From NCBI RefSeq assembly GCF_012911005.2, contig NZ_WTVS01000039.1, forward strand, positions 1-55,146: a stretch of DNA of 55,146 nt, in the 5' to 3' direction. Positions 29,126-40,092 of the stretch are shown here, piece after piece. Source of the stretch: Aromatoleum toluolicum. Lineage in GTDB: Bacteria; Pseudomonadota; Gammaproteobacteria; Burkholderiales; Rhodocyclaceae. Position numbers and translations under genes: made by a program. A model generated the notes under the pieces. It was given only the letters and a program-made list of their open reading frames with translations, made no database searches and was not told where the DNA came from. How positions within the stretch are numbered: the stretch's first letter is position 1; each line of letters begins with the position of its first letter.

Positions 29126-29863
29126 ATGCGGGCAACGCGGCTCATCGCGCTCACGGCCGCCCTCGCCCTCCCGGGCGCCACCGTCGCACAGACGCAGACC
29201 GCAAGCCCGCTCGTCGCCGTCGACGTCGGCCACACGCTGGACGCGCCGGGCGCGATCAGCGCGCGCGGCCGCACGGAGTTCGAGTTCAACCGCGAGCTTG
29301 CCGGGCGCGTCGTCGCGGCCCTCGAACGCCTCGGCCTGCGCGCCGAACTGATCAACGCCGACGGCCGCATCGAGTCCCTGCAGGCGCGCCCGGAGCGTGC
29401 CGCGCAGGCAGCCTTCCTGATCTCGATCCACCACGACTCGGTCGGCGCGCAGTACCTTACGCCCTGGGAATGGCAGGGCATGGCCCTCGATTTCAGCGAC
29501 CTGTGGGCAGGCCACTCGCTCTTCGTGTCGCGCCGCAATCCCGACGTCGCGGCCAGCCTGATGTGCGCATCGACGATCGGCGCACGGCTGCAGCGCGCGG
29601 GTTTCGTGCCGACGGAGAAGAACGGTCGCCGCCGCGAATACGCCGACGCGCAGCATGCGACCCATTACTTCGACAACCTCGTCGTGCTCTACCGCGCGCA
29701 GCAACCGGCGGTGCTGTTCGAGGCGGGGGTGGTCAAGCACCGCGACGAGGAGTTGCTGCTGCGCGACCCGGAGCGCCAGCAGCGCATGGCCGAGGAGATC
29801 GCCACCGGCGTCGCCGCCTGCGTCACGGCAGGCGGCCTCGCCGCGGCACGGCGCGCCGAGTGA
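29126..29863 (+). CDS. exported N-acetylmuramoyl-L-alanine amidase (Amidase_3)
   Basis: A 245-residue periplasmic zinc hydrolase that cuts the amide bond between MurNAc and the peptide stem. A signal peptide occupies residues 1-22 (LIALTAALALPGATVAQ). The zinc ligands fit the AmiC-type pattern: His in AVDVGHT, Glu in FEFNRELA, His in SIHHDSVG, with the catalytic Glu in LFEAGVV. There is no AMIN or LysM targeting domain, so it is a short stand-alone catalytic form. Start ATG 29126 begins the signal peptide; a longer frame from 29066 does not. It converges on a cytochrome c gene 14 bases away. Confidence 0.9.
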   Translation: MRATRLIALTAALALPGATVAQTQTASPLVAVDVGHTLDAPGAISARGRTEFEFNRELAGRVVAALERLGLRAELINADGRIESLQARPERAAQAAFLISIHHDSVGAQYLTPWEWQGMALDFSDLWAGHSLFVSRRNPDVAASLMCASTIGARLQRAGFVPTEKNGRRREYADAQHATHYFDNLVVLYRAQQPAVLFEAGVVKHRDEELLLRDPERQQRMAEEIATGVAACVTAGGLAAARRAE

Positions 29864-29876
29864 GGACGGCGCGGGC

Positions 29877-30515
29877 CTACTTCAGGCTCGCGAGGTACTG
29901 CACCACGGACTCGATATTGGCCTCACCGAGCTGCGCGACCGACGCGCTCATCTCGGCATTGGTGCGTTCGCCGCTGCGCGCGAGGTAGCGCTTGAGGCTC
30001 AGGCGCAGGTAGGTCGGCTGCTGGCCGGCGATGCGCGCGAAGGTCTCCGTGCCATACCCGTCCGCCTGGTGGCAGGACACGCACAGGCGCTTGTAGTGGC
30101 CGGCACCGGCGGTGGCGGCAGGCGGCGGCGGAGCGACGGCAGCGGTCGCCGGCTGGTTCGCGTAGAACAAGGCGATGGCCGCCTTCTCGCGGTCGCCCAG
30201 GACCTTCATCAGCCCCTGCATGAACTCGTTGCGGCGCGTGCCCGACAGGAAGGCGTCGATCTGGCTGACGATGTAGGCCGGATTCTGGCTGGCGAGGTTG
30301 GGCACCTCCGGATAGCGGGCGATGCCCTTGTCGCCGTGGCAGTTCTTGCAGAAAAAGGCTGCGGCGTCGCCTTCGCGCACGAGGGCCGTGCGGGTTGCGG
30401 GATCGGCCGCCGCCTTCGCGACCAACTGCATCACCGCCTCGTTGCCGGCGAACGCCGTGCCGCTGCAGGCGCCGATCAGCAGCGCCGCGAAGAGAGCCAG
30501 ACGGCTCCGAATCAT
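29877..30515 (-). CDS. dihaem cytochrome c (cytochrome c4-like)
   Basis: A 212-residue periplasmic electron carrier with two CxxCH haem-binding sites: CKNCH at residues 56-60 and CVSCH at 145-149. Each sits in a class I c-type domain joined by a Pro/Ala-rich linker (AVAPPPPAATAG). The start is ATG 30515 (MIRSRLALFAALLIGACSG). The IGAC segment is a possible lipobox, so it could be a lipoprotein; cleavage near AFA|GN as an ordinary secreted protein is equally plausible. It lies between the amidase and murB with no partner oxidase gene. Cytochrome c4 is the closest named relative. Confidence 0.88.
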   Translation of the reverse strand: MIRSRLALFAALLIGACSGTAFAGNEAVMQLVAKAAADPATRTALVREGDAAAFFCKNCHGDKGIARYPEVPNLASQNPAYIVSQIDAFLSGTRRNEFMQGLMKVLGDREKAAIALFYANQPATAAVAPPPPAATAGAGHYKRLCVSCHQADGYGTETFARIAGQQPTYLRLSLKRYLARSGERTNAEMSASVAQLGEANIESVVQYLASLK

Positions 30516-30641
30516 GTTCGTGTCCCCCGGGGAGTGTGGCGCGCCATGGCGGCACGCGGTCATGCCAGCAAAGCCGCCGCCGGACAAAGCGCGCATTTGA
30601 GCATGGTTCCGGCCCCGTGGTCCACGGGCGCCGGCGCACGC

Positions 30642-31670
30642 TCAGACGAAGACCGGCTCGGGCTCCAGATGCACGCCGAAGCGCGCGAAGACGTCGTCCT
30701 GGATCGCCCGCGCGATGCGCTCGACATCGGCACCGGTCGCGCCGCCGCGATTGACGAGCACCAGCGCCTGCTGCTCGTAGGCGCCGACGGGCCCGAGGTC
30801 GCGCCCCTTCCAGCCGCTGCGGTCGATCAGCCAGCCGGCGGCGAGCTTGAAGCCGCCGTCGGGCTGCGGGTAGCGCGGAAGGTCGGGATGGGCGGCATCG
30901 AGCCGCGCCAGCACCGCGGCATCGACGACGGGGTTCTTGAAGAAGCTGCCGGCATTGCCGAGGCGCGCGGGATCGGGCAGCTTGCGCTGGCGGATGGCGA
31001 TGACGGCGTCCGACACGTCGAGCGCGGACGGCTGCGCGATGCCGCGCGTGGCGAGCTCGCGCGCGAGGTCGGCATAGCCCGTGACCGGCTGCCAGCGCTT
31101 GGGCAGGCGGAAGGTGACGGCGGCAATCAGCACGCGCCCCGCGAGCGCCTGCTTGAACACGCTGTCGCGATAGGCGAAGCGGCAGTCCGCCGGGCCGAGC
31201 CGCAGCATCTCGCCGGTCTCCAGCGACACCGCCTGCAGGCAGTGGAAGCGCTCGGCCATCTCGAGCCCGTAGGCGCCGATGTTCTGCACCGGGGCGGCGC
31301 CGACGGTGCCGGGAATCAGCGACAGGTTCTCCAGCCCCGGCCAGCCTTGCGCGAGCGTCCAGCGTACGAAGTCGTGCCAGTTCTCGCCTGCGCCGGCCTC
31401 GACGTACCACGCGTCGGCGTCCTCGTCGACGAGGCGCCGTCCGGCGATCGCGACCTTCAGCACCAGGCCGGGGAAGTCGCGCGTGAGCACGAGATTGCTG
31501 CCGCCGCCGAGCACCAGGCGCGGCAGCGCCCACTCCGGGCTCGCGATCAGCGCGACGACCTGCGCCACGTCGTCGATGGTGGCGAGCCGGGCCGCGCGCG
31601 CCGGCAGGCCGAAGGTATTGAAGGGGCGCAGGTCGGCACCCGACACGATCGCGGGCATCGCGGCGGTCAT
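30642..31670 (-). CDS. murB: UDP-N-acetylenolpyruvoylglucosamine reductase
   Basis: A 342-residue FAD enzyme that reduces UDP-GlcNAc-enolpyruvate to UDP-MurNAc in peptidoglycan precursor synthesis. Present are [10 protein letters not shown] near the N-terminus, the FAD-binding [30 protein letters not shown], the catalytic serine region [13 protein letters not shown], and a C-terminal Glu context ([13 protein letters not shown]). The length is that of the type I enzymes. Start ATG 31670. The PACE efflux gene ends 7 bases upstream on the same strand, so they are probably co-transcribed. Its place outside the main mur cluster is common for murB. Confidence 0.96.
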   Translation of the reverse strand: MTAAMPAIVSGADLRPFNTFGLPARAARLATIDDVAQVVALIASPEWALPRLVLGGGSNLVLTRDFPGLVLKVAIAGRRLVDEDADAWYVEAGAGENWHDFVRWTLAQGWPGLENLSLIPGTVGAAPVQNIGAYGLEMAERFHCLQAVSLETGEMLRLGPADCRFAYRDSVFKQALAGRVLIAAVTFRLPKRWQPVTGYADLARELATRGIAQPSALDVSDAVIAIRQRKLPDPARLGNAGSFFKNPVVDAAVLARLDAAHPDLPRYPQPDGGFKLAAGWLIDRSGWKGRDLGPVGAYEQQALVLVNRGGATGADVERIARAIQDDVFARFGVHLEPEPVFV

Positions 31671-31677
31671 GGACAGA

Positions 31678-32148
31678 TCATTTCGCACGGACGAACGCCT
31701 CGGTCGCGGTCGGTTCGATGGGGAAGGCGCGGTCGTAGCCGAGGTTGAAGGCGAAGGCATAGATCACATAAGCGGTCGCGAGCCCGAGGTCGGCGACCAG
31801 CGCCTCCAGCCAGCCCATGCCGGTCCACGCCATGATCACCGGCAGGGTCATCAGCAGCAGCCCGCCCTCGAAGCCCAGCGCATGCACGGCGCGCAGCGCG
31901 AAGGGTCGACGGTCGGCGGTGCGGCCGGTGCGGCGCCCCTCGATCCAGTCGAAGGCGGTGTTATAGACGGCGTTCCACAGCGCGGCGATCAGCGCCGCAA
32001 TGGCGAGCAGGCCCAGCGAATCGGCGATCGGCACACCGCTCAGCCACGCAAAGGGCGGGGTGATGAGCGCGAGGCCGCCGATTTCGAACAGGACCACCTG
32101 GCGGGCGCGATCCCGGACGGAGCGGAGTTTGGGGTGATGGACGGACAA
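31678..32148 (-). CDS. PACE-family efflux transporter
   Basis: A 156-residue inner-membrane protein with four helices in two tandem BTP repeats. Both repeats carry the family motifs: [15 protein letters not shown] then [16 protein letters not shown], and [16 protein letters not shown] then [16 protein letters not shown]. The membrane Glu in LFEIGGL corresponds to the essential proton-coupling residue of AceI. Characterised relatives export chlorhexidine or short-chain diamines such as cadaverine and putrescine. The start is TTG 32148, with no clear ribosome site; no in-frame ATG precedes the conserved first motif. It is directly upstream of murB. Confidence 0.88.
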   Translation of the reverse strand: MSVHHPKLRSVRDRARQVVLFEIGGLALITPPFAWLSGVPIADSLGLLAIAALIAALWNAVYNTAFDWIEGRRTGRTADRRPFALRAVHALGFEGGLLLMTLPVIMAWTGMGWLEALVADLGLATAYVIYAFAFNLGYDRAFPIEPTATEAFVRAK

Positions 32149-32240
32149 GGAAGCAGGACTCGGAGGGGCGACCCGAGAAGATAGAACCTCGCCCCCCCAA
32201 AATCAACTGCTGCACTGCAACAGTACTGCGGGATGCGGCG

Positions 32241-34394
32241 TCAGCGCCCGCCCTCGAACTGGCCGAAGGGCGGGCGGCGGCGTTGCTCTTCCTCGCCGCT
32301 GCCGCGGTTGTCCCGTGGCGGCGCCTCGCGCTGGAGGCGCTGGCGCTCGGCCTGACGCTGCTGTTGCTGTTCGGCCTGACGCTGCTGCTCGGCCTGCCGT
32401 TGTTGCTGCTCGGCCTGCCGCTGTTGCTGGAGCTGGATCTGGCGCTGCTGCACCTCGCGCTCGCGCTGCTCCGTCTGCTGGCGCAGCGCGTCGCGCCGGC
32501 GTTCCTGCTCCTGCGCCTGCATCGCCTGCTGGCGGCTGCGTTCTTCGCGCTGCTGCTCGATCTGCTGCCGGCGCGCCTCGCGCTCGCCCGCCTCCTGCTG
32601 GCGTTGGGTTTCGAGGCGCTGCTGGCGTTCCTGCTGGCGCTGTTCGACTTCCTCGCGCTGCGCGCGGCGGGCCTCGTCGCGCCGCTGTTCCTGCTGTTCG
32701 CGCAGGACCGAGCGCTGACGCTGCTGTTCTTCCTGCTGCGCGGCCTCGCGACGCCCCTGTTCCTCGCGCTCGCGCGCGTTCTGCTGGCGCAGGGCCTCGA
32801 GCCGCTCCTGCCGCGTCGTCGCCTCGTCGCGCCGTTCCTCACGCAGCTGCTCGCGGCGCTGGTCCTGCTGCTCGCGCTGCAGTTGGCGCTGGCGTTGCTG
32901 GTCCTGCTCGCGCGCGCCCCGCTCCTCACGCTCGCGCGCCTGCTGCTGGCGCAGCGCCTCGGTGCGCTCCTGCCGCGACTCCAGGCGCTGCTGGCGCTCG
33001 TCCTGGCGCTGATCGCGCACGGCCGGCTGACGCTCGTCGCGGTCGCCGCGCTGCTGCATGAACTGGGCCGGCTGCACGGCACGCACGCGCGTACCGTCGG
33101 GGCGCACCACCTCGCGCACCGGGAAGCCGCGCCGCTCCCATTCGCGGAAGCGGTGCTCGCGACGGCGCTCGACGTCGAGCGCGACCGGCTTGGGCGCGCG
33201 CAGGATGCGCTCCGACACCCGCGTCACCGCCTCGCTGCGGTCGCGGAACGCGTAGCGCACGTGCCGCGGGGTTTTCACGACGCGATCGATCTCGATCACG
33301 TTGGTGATGTGGGTGATGTTGACCTGGCGCACGTAGGTCGGGCTGTAGCGGTAGTGCGGCACATACACTTCGCGCGGCGCGAGCGGGAACCAGCTGACGT
33401 TGGGGAGACCGGAGGTGTAGGTGATGCTCACGCCCGGCGTGCCGATCCACCCGACCAGCGCCGGCGCATACACCGGACGCGCGATGTAGCGACCCGGCAC
33501 CCAGGCCCACACGCCGCGGATGCGCACCCAGCGGCCGTAGTGGAAGGGCGCGAAGCCCCACGGCGCGTCATCGACCCAGGTCCAGCCCCACGGCGCGATC
33601 GAGACCCAGCGACCGTAGCGGTAGGGCGCCCAGCCATAGGGCACGTCGCGCGGGAACCACACCGCACCGTAGTCGTCGTACTCGCGCCAGTCGCCGTATT
33701 CGTACAGGTCCTCGGCACCGGTCATCTCGGGCGAAACGTAGTTGTTGCGCGCGACACGGTCGTCGCGCCGGTCGCGCGCGAGGGACCACTCCATGAAGTC
33801 GTCCTCGTCGGGCTCGTCCCACTGGACGTCGGTCGGCCCGTCGCTCCAGATCTGGGCGCGGCGCCCCTCGGTGACGCCGACGTGGCGGTCGTCGGTGCGG
33901 AAGTCGATGTGGCCGCGGTGGTTGCTCACCAGCGTGCCCGAATCGACGAAGTCGACACGGTACTGGCCGGGCTCGGTCGGCACGGCCACGCCGTCGCGCG
34001 TCTCGACCTCGATCGCGTCCTCGCGGTCGGCGCTGCGGATGCGCAGCGCCACGCTGCCTTCCTTGAGGCGCACGCGGATGCGCTCGTCGTCGAGCCGCAG
34101 CACCTCGACTGCGGTCGCCTGGTCGAGGCGCAGCACGCTCGATCCGATGCGCAGCTCGGCGCGCGCGTCGGATTCGGTCGCGATCTCGTCGCCGGTCGTG
34201 ACCGGCAGGTTCACGGCCGCGCTCACCCACTCGCGGGTGCTGTCGCGGCGCAGGGCCACTTCGCCCTCGACGACGGACAGCCGCCCGGCGCGCGACGGCG
34301 GGTCGGCCAGCACGGCGCCGCTCGCGCCCGTCAGGGCAAGCACCAGCGGCACGATGAACAGCTGTCGCAAGGCGTTTTTCAGGTTGCGGACCAT
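32241..34394 (-). CDS. exported FecR/DUF6600 protein with long Q/R/E-rich tail
   Basis: A 717-residue periplasmic protein. There is a signal peptide (LFIVPLVLALTGASGAVLA). Next comes a FecR-like beta domain, residues about 35-150 (RLSVVEGEVALRRDSTREWV, GDEIATESDARAELRIGSSVLRL). Then a W/Y/G-rich DUF6600 region at about 230-320 has repeated YG-R/D-W units (YGWAPYRYGRWVSIAPWGWTW). From about residue 445 to the end the protein is almost only Q, R, E and A in imperfect short repeats (QQRQAEQQ and variants), probably an extended or coiled rod. No sigma or anti-sigma partner is nearby, so classic FecR signalling is unlikely. Start ATG 34394 is chosen because it begins the signal peptide. Confidence 0.8.
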   Translation of the reverse strand: MVRNLKNALRQLFIVPLVLALTGASGAVLADPPSRAGRLSVVEGEVALRRDSTREWVSAAVNLPVTTGDEIATESDARAELRIGSSVLRLDQATAVEVLRLDDERIRVRLKEGSVALRIRSADREDAIEVETRDGVAVPTEPGQYRVDFVDSGTLVSNHRGHIDFRTDDRHVGVTEGRRAQIWSDGPTDVQWDEPDEDDFMEWSLARDRRDDRVARNNYVSPEMTGAEDLYEYGDWREYDDYGAVWFPRDVPYGWAPYRYGRWVSIAPWGWTWVDDAPWGFAPFHYGRWVRIRGVWAWVPGRYIARPVYAPALVGWIGTPGVSITYTSGLPNVSWFPLAPREVYVPHYRYSPTYVRQVNITHITNVIEIDRVVKTPRHVRYAFRDRSEAVTRVSERILRAPKPVALDVERRREHRFREWERRGFPVREVVRPDGTRVRAVQPAQFMQQRGDRDERQPAVRDQRQDERQQRLESRQERTEALRQQQAREREERGAREQDQQRQRQLQREQQDQRREQLREERRDEATTRQERLEALRQQNAREREEQGRREAAQQEEQQRQRSVLREQQEQRRDEARRAQREEVEQRQQERQQRLETQRQQEAGEREARRQQIEQQREERSRQQAMQAQEQERRRDALRQQTEQREREVQQRQIQLQQQRQAEQQQRQAEQQRQAEQQQQRQAERQRLQREAPPRDNRGSGEEEQRRRPPFGQFEGGR

Positions 34395-34526
34395 TTCGAT
34401 GTCACTCCGGACTAGCCCCTGGCGGGGCGGACAGATCCGGCGCGCCTCGCGTCCTCGGCAAACGCACCGGAATCTGGTCATTCAACGGCCATCCAATACC
34501 GCTGCCGACCGCCCACACAAATCTTT

Positions 34527-37500
34527 TCAATTCGGCGGCTGCGCGCGCTCCGCCTCGCCCTGCCCCTCCGGCGCCGGCACCAGCGGACGCACCTCGCCGG
34601 TGGCCATGCCCGCATCGGCGCCGCCGCGCACCGGCTCCTCGGCGGAGGCGTCCGCATCGCGCTCGGCCTCGGTCGGGGGTACACGCGCCGGCTCGGGCTC
34701 GGCGACGGTCTGGGTCAGGTAGGGCAGCAGCGTCGGCGCCATCGACTTCAGGATCTGCACCGGCAGACCCGACGTGAATTTGAACGATGCGGCGTCCGCT
34801 CCGATCACGTACGCGGTCAGCGTGCCGAAGTGGCGCGGGCCGAGGTAGAAGACGAAGGTGGCGGTGCGGTTCATCGCGACCCCGCCCTTCACCTGGCCGC
34901 GCGCGCCCGAGATCACGATGCGGTTGTCGCCGGTGCCGGTCTTGCCGCCGACCACGATCGGCGTGCCGTCGGGCGCCGCGAAGGCGCCGGCGAGGCGGCG
35001 GGCGGTGCCACCCTCGACGACCTCGGACAGGGCGCCGCGCAGGGCCGTCGCGACCTCGGAGGACATCACGCGCTCGCCCTCGCTCGGCCGGCGCGCGAAC
35101 ACCGTCTCGTACGGCGTGTCCGGCGCGAAGTGCAGGCGGTCGATGCGCGCGCTCGGCAGGCGCACGCCGTCGTTGACGATGATGCCCATCAGCTCGGCCA
35201 GCGCTGCGGGGCGGTCGCCGGCGCTGCCCAGCGCCGTCGCGAGCGAGGGCACGAGGCGGTTGAACGGATAGCCCAGACGCACCCAGCGGCGGTGGATGTC
35301 GAGGAAGGCCTCGACCTCGAGGATGGTGTAGATGCGCGTGTCCTGGGCGCCCTTGTAGCGCGTGCGGAACAGCCAGCGGTACACGGCTTGGCGCTCGGCC
35401 TTGCTGGCGGCGACCACCTCGTCGAAGCTCGCCTCGGGATGGGTGGCGAGGTAGCCTGCGAGCCACAGCTCCAGCGGGTGCACGCGCGCGATGAAGCCCT
35501 GGTCGGGCAGGTCGAAGGAGCCCGGCGCATAGCGTTTGTACAGCGCGGCCAAACGCTCTTCGCCAAGCTGGGCGGCCGGCAGGCGCTCCGCGACGAAGGC
35601 CGAGAAGCTCTTCAGGTCGGCCTCCGGGTTGAGGTAGCGGTAGGTCGCCGCGAGGCGGTCGGCGCTCGGGCGCAGGCCGTCCATGAAGGTCGCGCGGATC
35701 TTCTCCGGGCTCTGCCCCTTGTACTTGCGCCAGAAGCGCCGCATGAAGACCTGCGCCTCGCGATCGGCGAACTTGGCGAGATATTCGCTGCGGCGCGGAT
35801 CGTCGTCGTCCTGCAGCAGCTTCGCGGTACTGCCGGGCACCTGGTACATCGTGTGGCGCACGACGTCGCGCATCAGGCGCACGAAGGGCAGGTTGATCGA
35901 GGCCTGCAGCGCCTGGCGGATCGTCGGCACGCGGCTGTCGTCTTCCTTGCGGAAGTTGTTGAAGGTGTGCAGGCCCCCGCCGGTGAAGAAGGCCTCGCCG
36001 GGGCCGGCCGAATACGGGCGCTCCAGCGCCGCTTCGAGCATCGCCGGCAGGTTGCGGTCGGACGTGCGGATCAGGTAGTCGATCGCCCAGCGCGTGATCG
36101 CGTCGTGGCGGTCGACCTGCACCGCGCGCAGCTCGGCCACGGATTGCGCCGCGTGGCGCTGGTGCAGCTCGGCGACGATTTCGAGGTAGGTCGCGAGCAC
36201 GCGCAGCTTGGCCGTGGACCCGAGCTCGAGCTTGCTGCCCTCGTTGATGTCGAGCGGCTGGTCGGTGGTGTCGGTCTGCACGCGCACGCGGTTGCCGCCC
36301 GGGGTGCGCTCGAACAGGGTGAAGCTGTAATGCACCTTGTCGAGCTGCGCCGGGGTGAGCAGGCGCTCGCCGATGATGCCGGCGTTGCGGCCGAACTCGG
36401 GCTCGGCAAGCTGCTGCAGGTAGCCGGTGACGACTTCCTGCAGCTTGCCGTCGAGCGTCGTCGAGGCTCGCAGGTCGAGGCGGTCGAGGTCGTAGAGCGA
36501 CACGTCGAGCATGCCGGCGATGCGCGTGCGCACCAGCGTCGAGCCCTTGTCGGCCGGCACCGGCACGCGCGCGGGGTCGACCGCGGGGTCGCGGAACGCG
36601 AGCTTCGCCTTGAGGCCCGCGTCGCGCAGGCCCGGCCCGATCAGCCCGCCTTCGGCGAGGATGCGCAGGTGCGCGTCGGCGAGCTTGGCGAGGTCGTCGC
36701 GACCGCGCCCCAGGTAGTGGGAAGGGCGCCGGTGAGCGATCATCAGCGCGAGCACCTGACGCAGCGCGAGGCCCTGCTCGGCGAGCTCGTCGCCGCTCGC
36801 CTCGTCCTTCGCGAGCAGTGCGTTGACGCGCGCGAAGTCGGCGCCGAACCACACCCACAGGCCGTCACCCAGGCCGTGCACCTCGCCATACACGGGCGCG
36901 GCAGACAGCGGCACGGTGTTGAGGTAGTCGAGCACCAGGTCGCGCCGCGCCGGCAGCGTTTCCGCGCCGTCGCGGTAGGCGCGCACGCTCGCGGACACCA
37001 TCTGGCGCAGCTTCTCGCGCGGGGAGTGGGTGACGCCGTCGGGCGAGTGGCGGTATTTCTCGATCTGCGTCGCGAGGGTGCTGCCGCCGGGGGTATTGAG
37101 GTCGTCGTCGACGACCTTCGCGAGCTGGGCGACGATCGCGCGGCCGAAGCGCGCCCAGTCCACGGCCGGGTTCATGTGCGGGCGCTCGGGATCCAGCAGG
37201 TCGCGGTTCTCGATGAATAGCAGCCCCTGCACGATGCGCGGCGGGATACTGTCGAACGTGTCGTAATGGCGGATGGGATAGTGCGTCGCGTACAGCGCTT
37301 CGCCGCGCGCATCGCTGACCGCCAGGCCGGTGTGCGTCTTTTCGCGGTACGGCGGGAAATAGCCGCGGCCGGCGTAATCGAGCAGCGCGTCGGAGAACCG
37401 CGCCTGGCGCTCGATCGCATAGCCGCGCGCGGCGAGGCGTTCGGAGAAGTCCCGGAGCTGCGTGTAGCCCAGACGCAGGTCGAAGGGGCCGTGTTCGGGG

Positions 37501-37736
37501 AAGCGGATCGCCTCGCTCGGGCCAGGCTGCAGCGCGTAGGAGAGCTTCGCCGCGTAGCGCGGGATCTCGCGCGACTGCAGCCAGGACGTTTCGCTTTCGT
37601 AATACGCCGCGACGCCGCCGACGATGATCGCCAGGACACACAGCCAGAACAGCGAGCGCCGCAGCGTCCTGAACCACCCTCGCCGTTCCGACTTCTTGTT
37701 GCTGGTGTTACCTGACACGTCGGCGCCCGCATGCAT
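34527..37736 (-). CDS. GT51/transpeptidase penicillin-binding protein (class A type, 1069 residues)
   Basis: A large bifunctional peptidoglycan synthase anchored by one N-terminal helix (SLFWLCVLAIIVGGVAAYY, residues about 29-47). The glycosyltransferase domain, residues about 155-330, has ENRDLL near 174 in place of the usual EDRxF, and GGSTLATQIEK near 215. The transpeptidase domain has the STAK tetrad (SxxK) near 504, SIN near 610 and KTGTGDN near 928, so all three penicillin-binding motifs are intact. A long extra region separates SIN from KTG. The Pro/Glu-rich C-terminal tail is probably disordered. It belongs to a variant clade, not to standard PBP1a. Start ATG 37736. Confidence 0.88.
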   Translation of the reverse strand: MHAGADVSGNTSNKKSERRGWFRTLRRSLFWLCVLAIIVGGVAAYYESETSWLQSREIPRYAAKLSYALQPGPSEAIRFPEHGPFDLRLGYTQLRDFSERLAARGYAIERQARFSDALLDYAGRGYFPPYREKTHTGLAVSDARGEALYATHYPIRHYDTFDSIPPRIVQGLLFIENRDLLDPERPHMNPAVDWARFGRAIVAQLAKVVDDDLNTPGGSTLATQIEKYRHSPDGVTHSPREKLRQMVSASVRAYRDGAETLPARRDLVLDYLNTVPLSAAPVYGEVHGLGDGLWVWFGADFARVNALLAKDEASGDELAEQGLALRQVLALMIAHRRPSHYLGRGRDDLAKLADAHLRILAEGGLIGPGLRDAGLKAKLAFRDPAVDPARVPVPADKGSTLVRTRIAGMLDVSLYDLDRLDLRASTTLDGKLQEVVTGYLQQLAEPEFGRNAGIIGERLLTPAQLDKVHYSFTLFERTPGGNRVRVQTDTTDQPLDINEGSKLELGSTAKLRVLATYLEIVAELHQRHAAQSVAELRAVQVDRHDAITRWAIDYLIRTSDRNLPAMLEAALERPYSAGPGEAFFTGGGLHTFNNFRKEDDSRVPTIRQALQASINLPFVRLMRDVVRHTMYQVPGSTAKLLQDDDDPRRSEYLAKFADREAQVFMRRFWRKYKGQSPEKIRATFMDGLRPSADRLAATYRYLNPEADLKSFSAFVAERLPAAQLGEERLAALYKRYAPGSFDLPDQGFIARVHPLELWLAGYLATHPEASFDEVVAASKAERQAVYRWLFRTRYKGAQDTRIYTILEVEAFLDIHRRWVRLGYPFNRLVPSLATALGSAGDRPAALAELMGIIVNDGVRLPSARIDRLHFAPDTPYETVFARRPSEGERVMSSEVATALRGALSEVVEGGTARRLAGAFAAPDGTPIVVGGKTGTGDNRIVISGARGQVKGGVAMNRTATFVFYLGPRHFGTLTAYVIGADAASFKFTSGLPVQILKSMAPTLLPYLTQTVAEPEPARVPPTEAERDADASAEEPVRGGADAGMATGEVRPLVPAPEGQGEAERAQPPN

Positions 37737-37852
37737 GAGATGCGGGGATTATCCAGCATCGGCACGCCATGCAGATACCCGTGTTGCGTGAAGGAAACAG
37801 CTGCGCCGTGGTGCAGCGCAGCATTTGCGGCCAGCCGGACAGCTGCGACACC

Positions 37853-37909
37853 GTTCGAGCGGGGCCTGTCGAAGCCCTGCATATGACCTTCGACGAGCTC
37901 AGGGCGAAC
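37853..37909. repeat. REP-like imperfect inverted repeat
   Basis: Two 22-base arms (37853-37874 and 37888-37909) pair imperfectly (16 of 22 positions) around a 13-base centre. The core of the right arm, read on the minus strand, is CCTGAGCTCGTCGAAGG, typical of the dispersed REP-like repeats of many proteobacteria. It sits between prfC (downstream on the minus strand) and the PBP gene. A related half copy occurs at 48216-48233. Confidence 0.6.
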
Positions 37910-37939
37910 TGGATCAGGCCGCCGGGCCGACTCCCCCGC

Positions 37940-39562
<1,623 letters not shown>

Positions 39563-39773
39563 GGATCGGTTCGCAAAAAAACAAAGCCGCCGGCCGGAAT
39601 CGGCGAGGCGGAGACAAACGCAATTCTATCAAGGAATTAGGGACGACCACAGGGAAACGGGCGGAAAGCGTGGAAATCCCCGCGCGGCAGCGCACGCGCA
39701 CCACCACACGCGGCGTGACGGCGCGAAAATCTGCGATGATGCGGCCCTCGTCCCTTCTCATCCACGCACGACC

Positions 39774-40040
39774 ATGCCCAAAGCCGCTCCCACGCTGCGC
39801 CAGCGCAAGATCTTCGCCCTCACCCGCATCCTCGGCGGCCTCGTCGCCGCCTGCTACCTCGGCTACGTCGTCATCGCGAACCTCGCCGGCGGCATGCCCT
39901 TCGACAGCAAGCTGATGTTCACGGCGCTGGTCGCGGCGGCGGGGTTGGGCTATGCGGCCTGGTATCTGCGCGATCTTTCCGCGGTCGCGCGCGAGGAGCG
40001 CGCGCAGGGCGTAAACGGCAACGGCGGCGCGAAGGGCTGA
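39774..40040 (+). CDS. small two-helix membrane protein, unknown function
   Basis: An 88-residue protein with two hydrophobic segments (residues about 14-36, TRILGGLVAACYLGYVVIANL, and 44-64, KLMFTALVAAAGLGYAAWYL) and a charged Gly/Asn-rich tail. I do not recognise a family. The frame, GC pattern and position support a real gene: it lies between the divergent prfC and the convergent terC, with an ATG at 39774. The 211-base gap between prfC and this gene shows no feature I can name. Confidence 0.6.
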   Translation: MPKAAPTLRQRKIFALTRILGGLVAACYLGYVVIANLAGGMPFDSKLMFTALVAAAGLGYAAWYLRDLSAVAREERAQGVNGNGGAKG

Positions 40041-40092
40041 GCCGCCGCGCCGCCGTCGGCACGCCGGGTTTCCCCGGCGCGACCGGCCCGCG

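Noticed and set aside
32283-34415. 710-codon open frame on the plus strand, Leu-rich and membrane-like
   Set aside because: It is antisense to the FecR/Q-R-rich gene. Repeated CAG/CGC codons read as Leu/Ala codons on the other strand, so the open frame is compositional.
34830-37220. 796-codon plus-strand open frame
   Set aside because: Antisense to the penicillin-binding protein gene, whose catalytic motifs are all intact on the minus strand.
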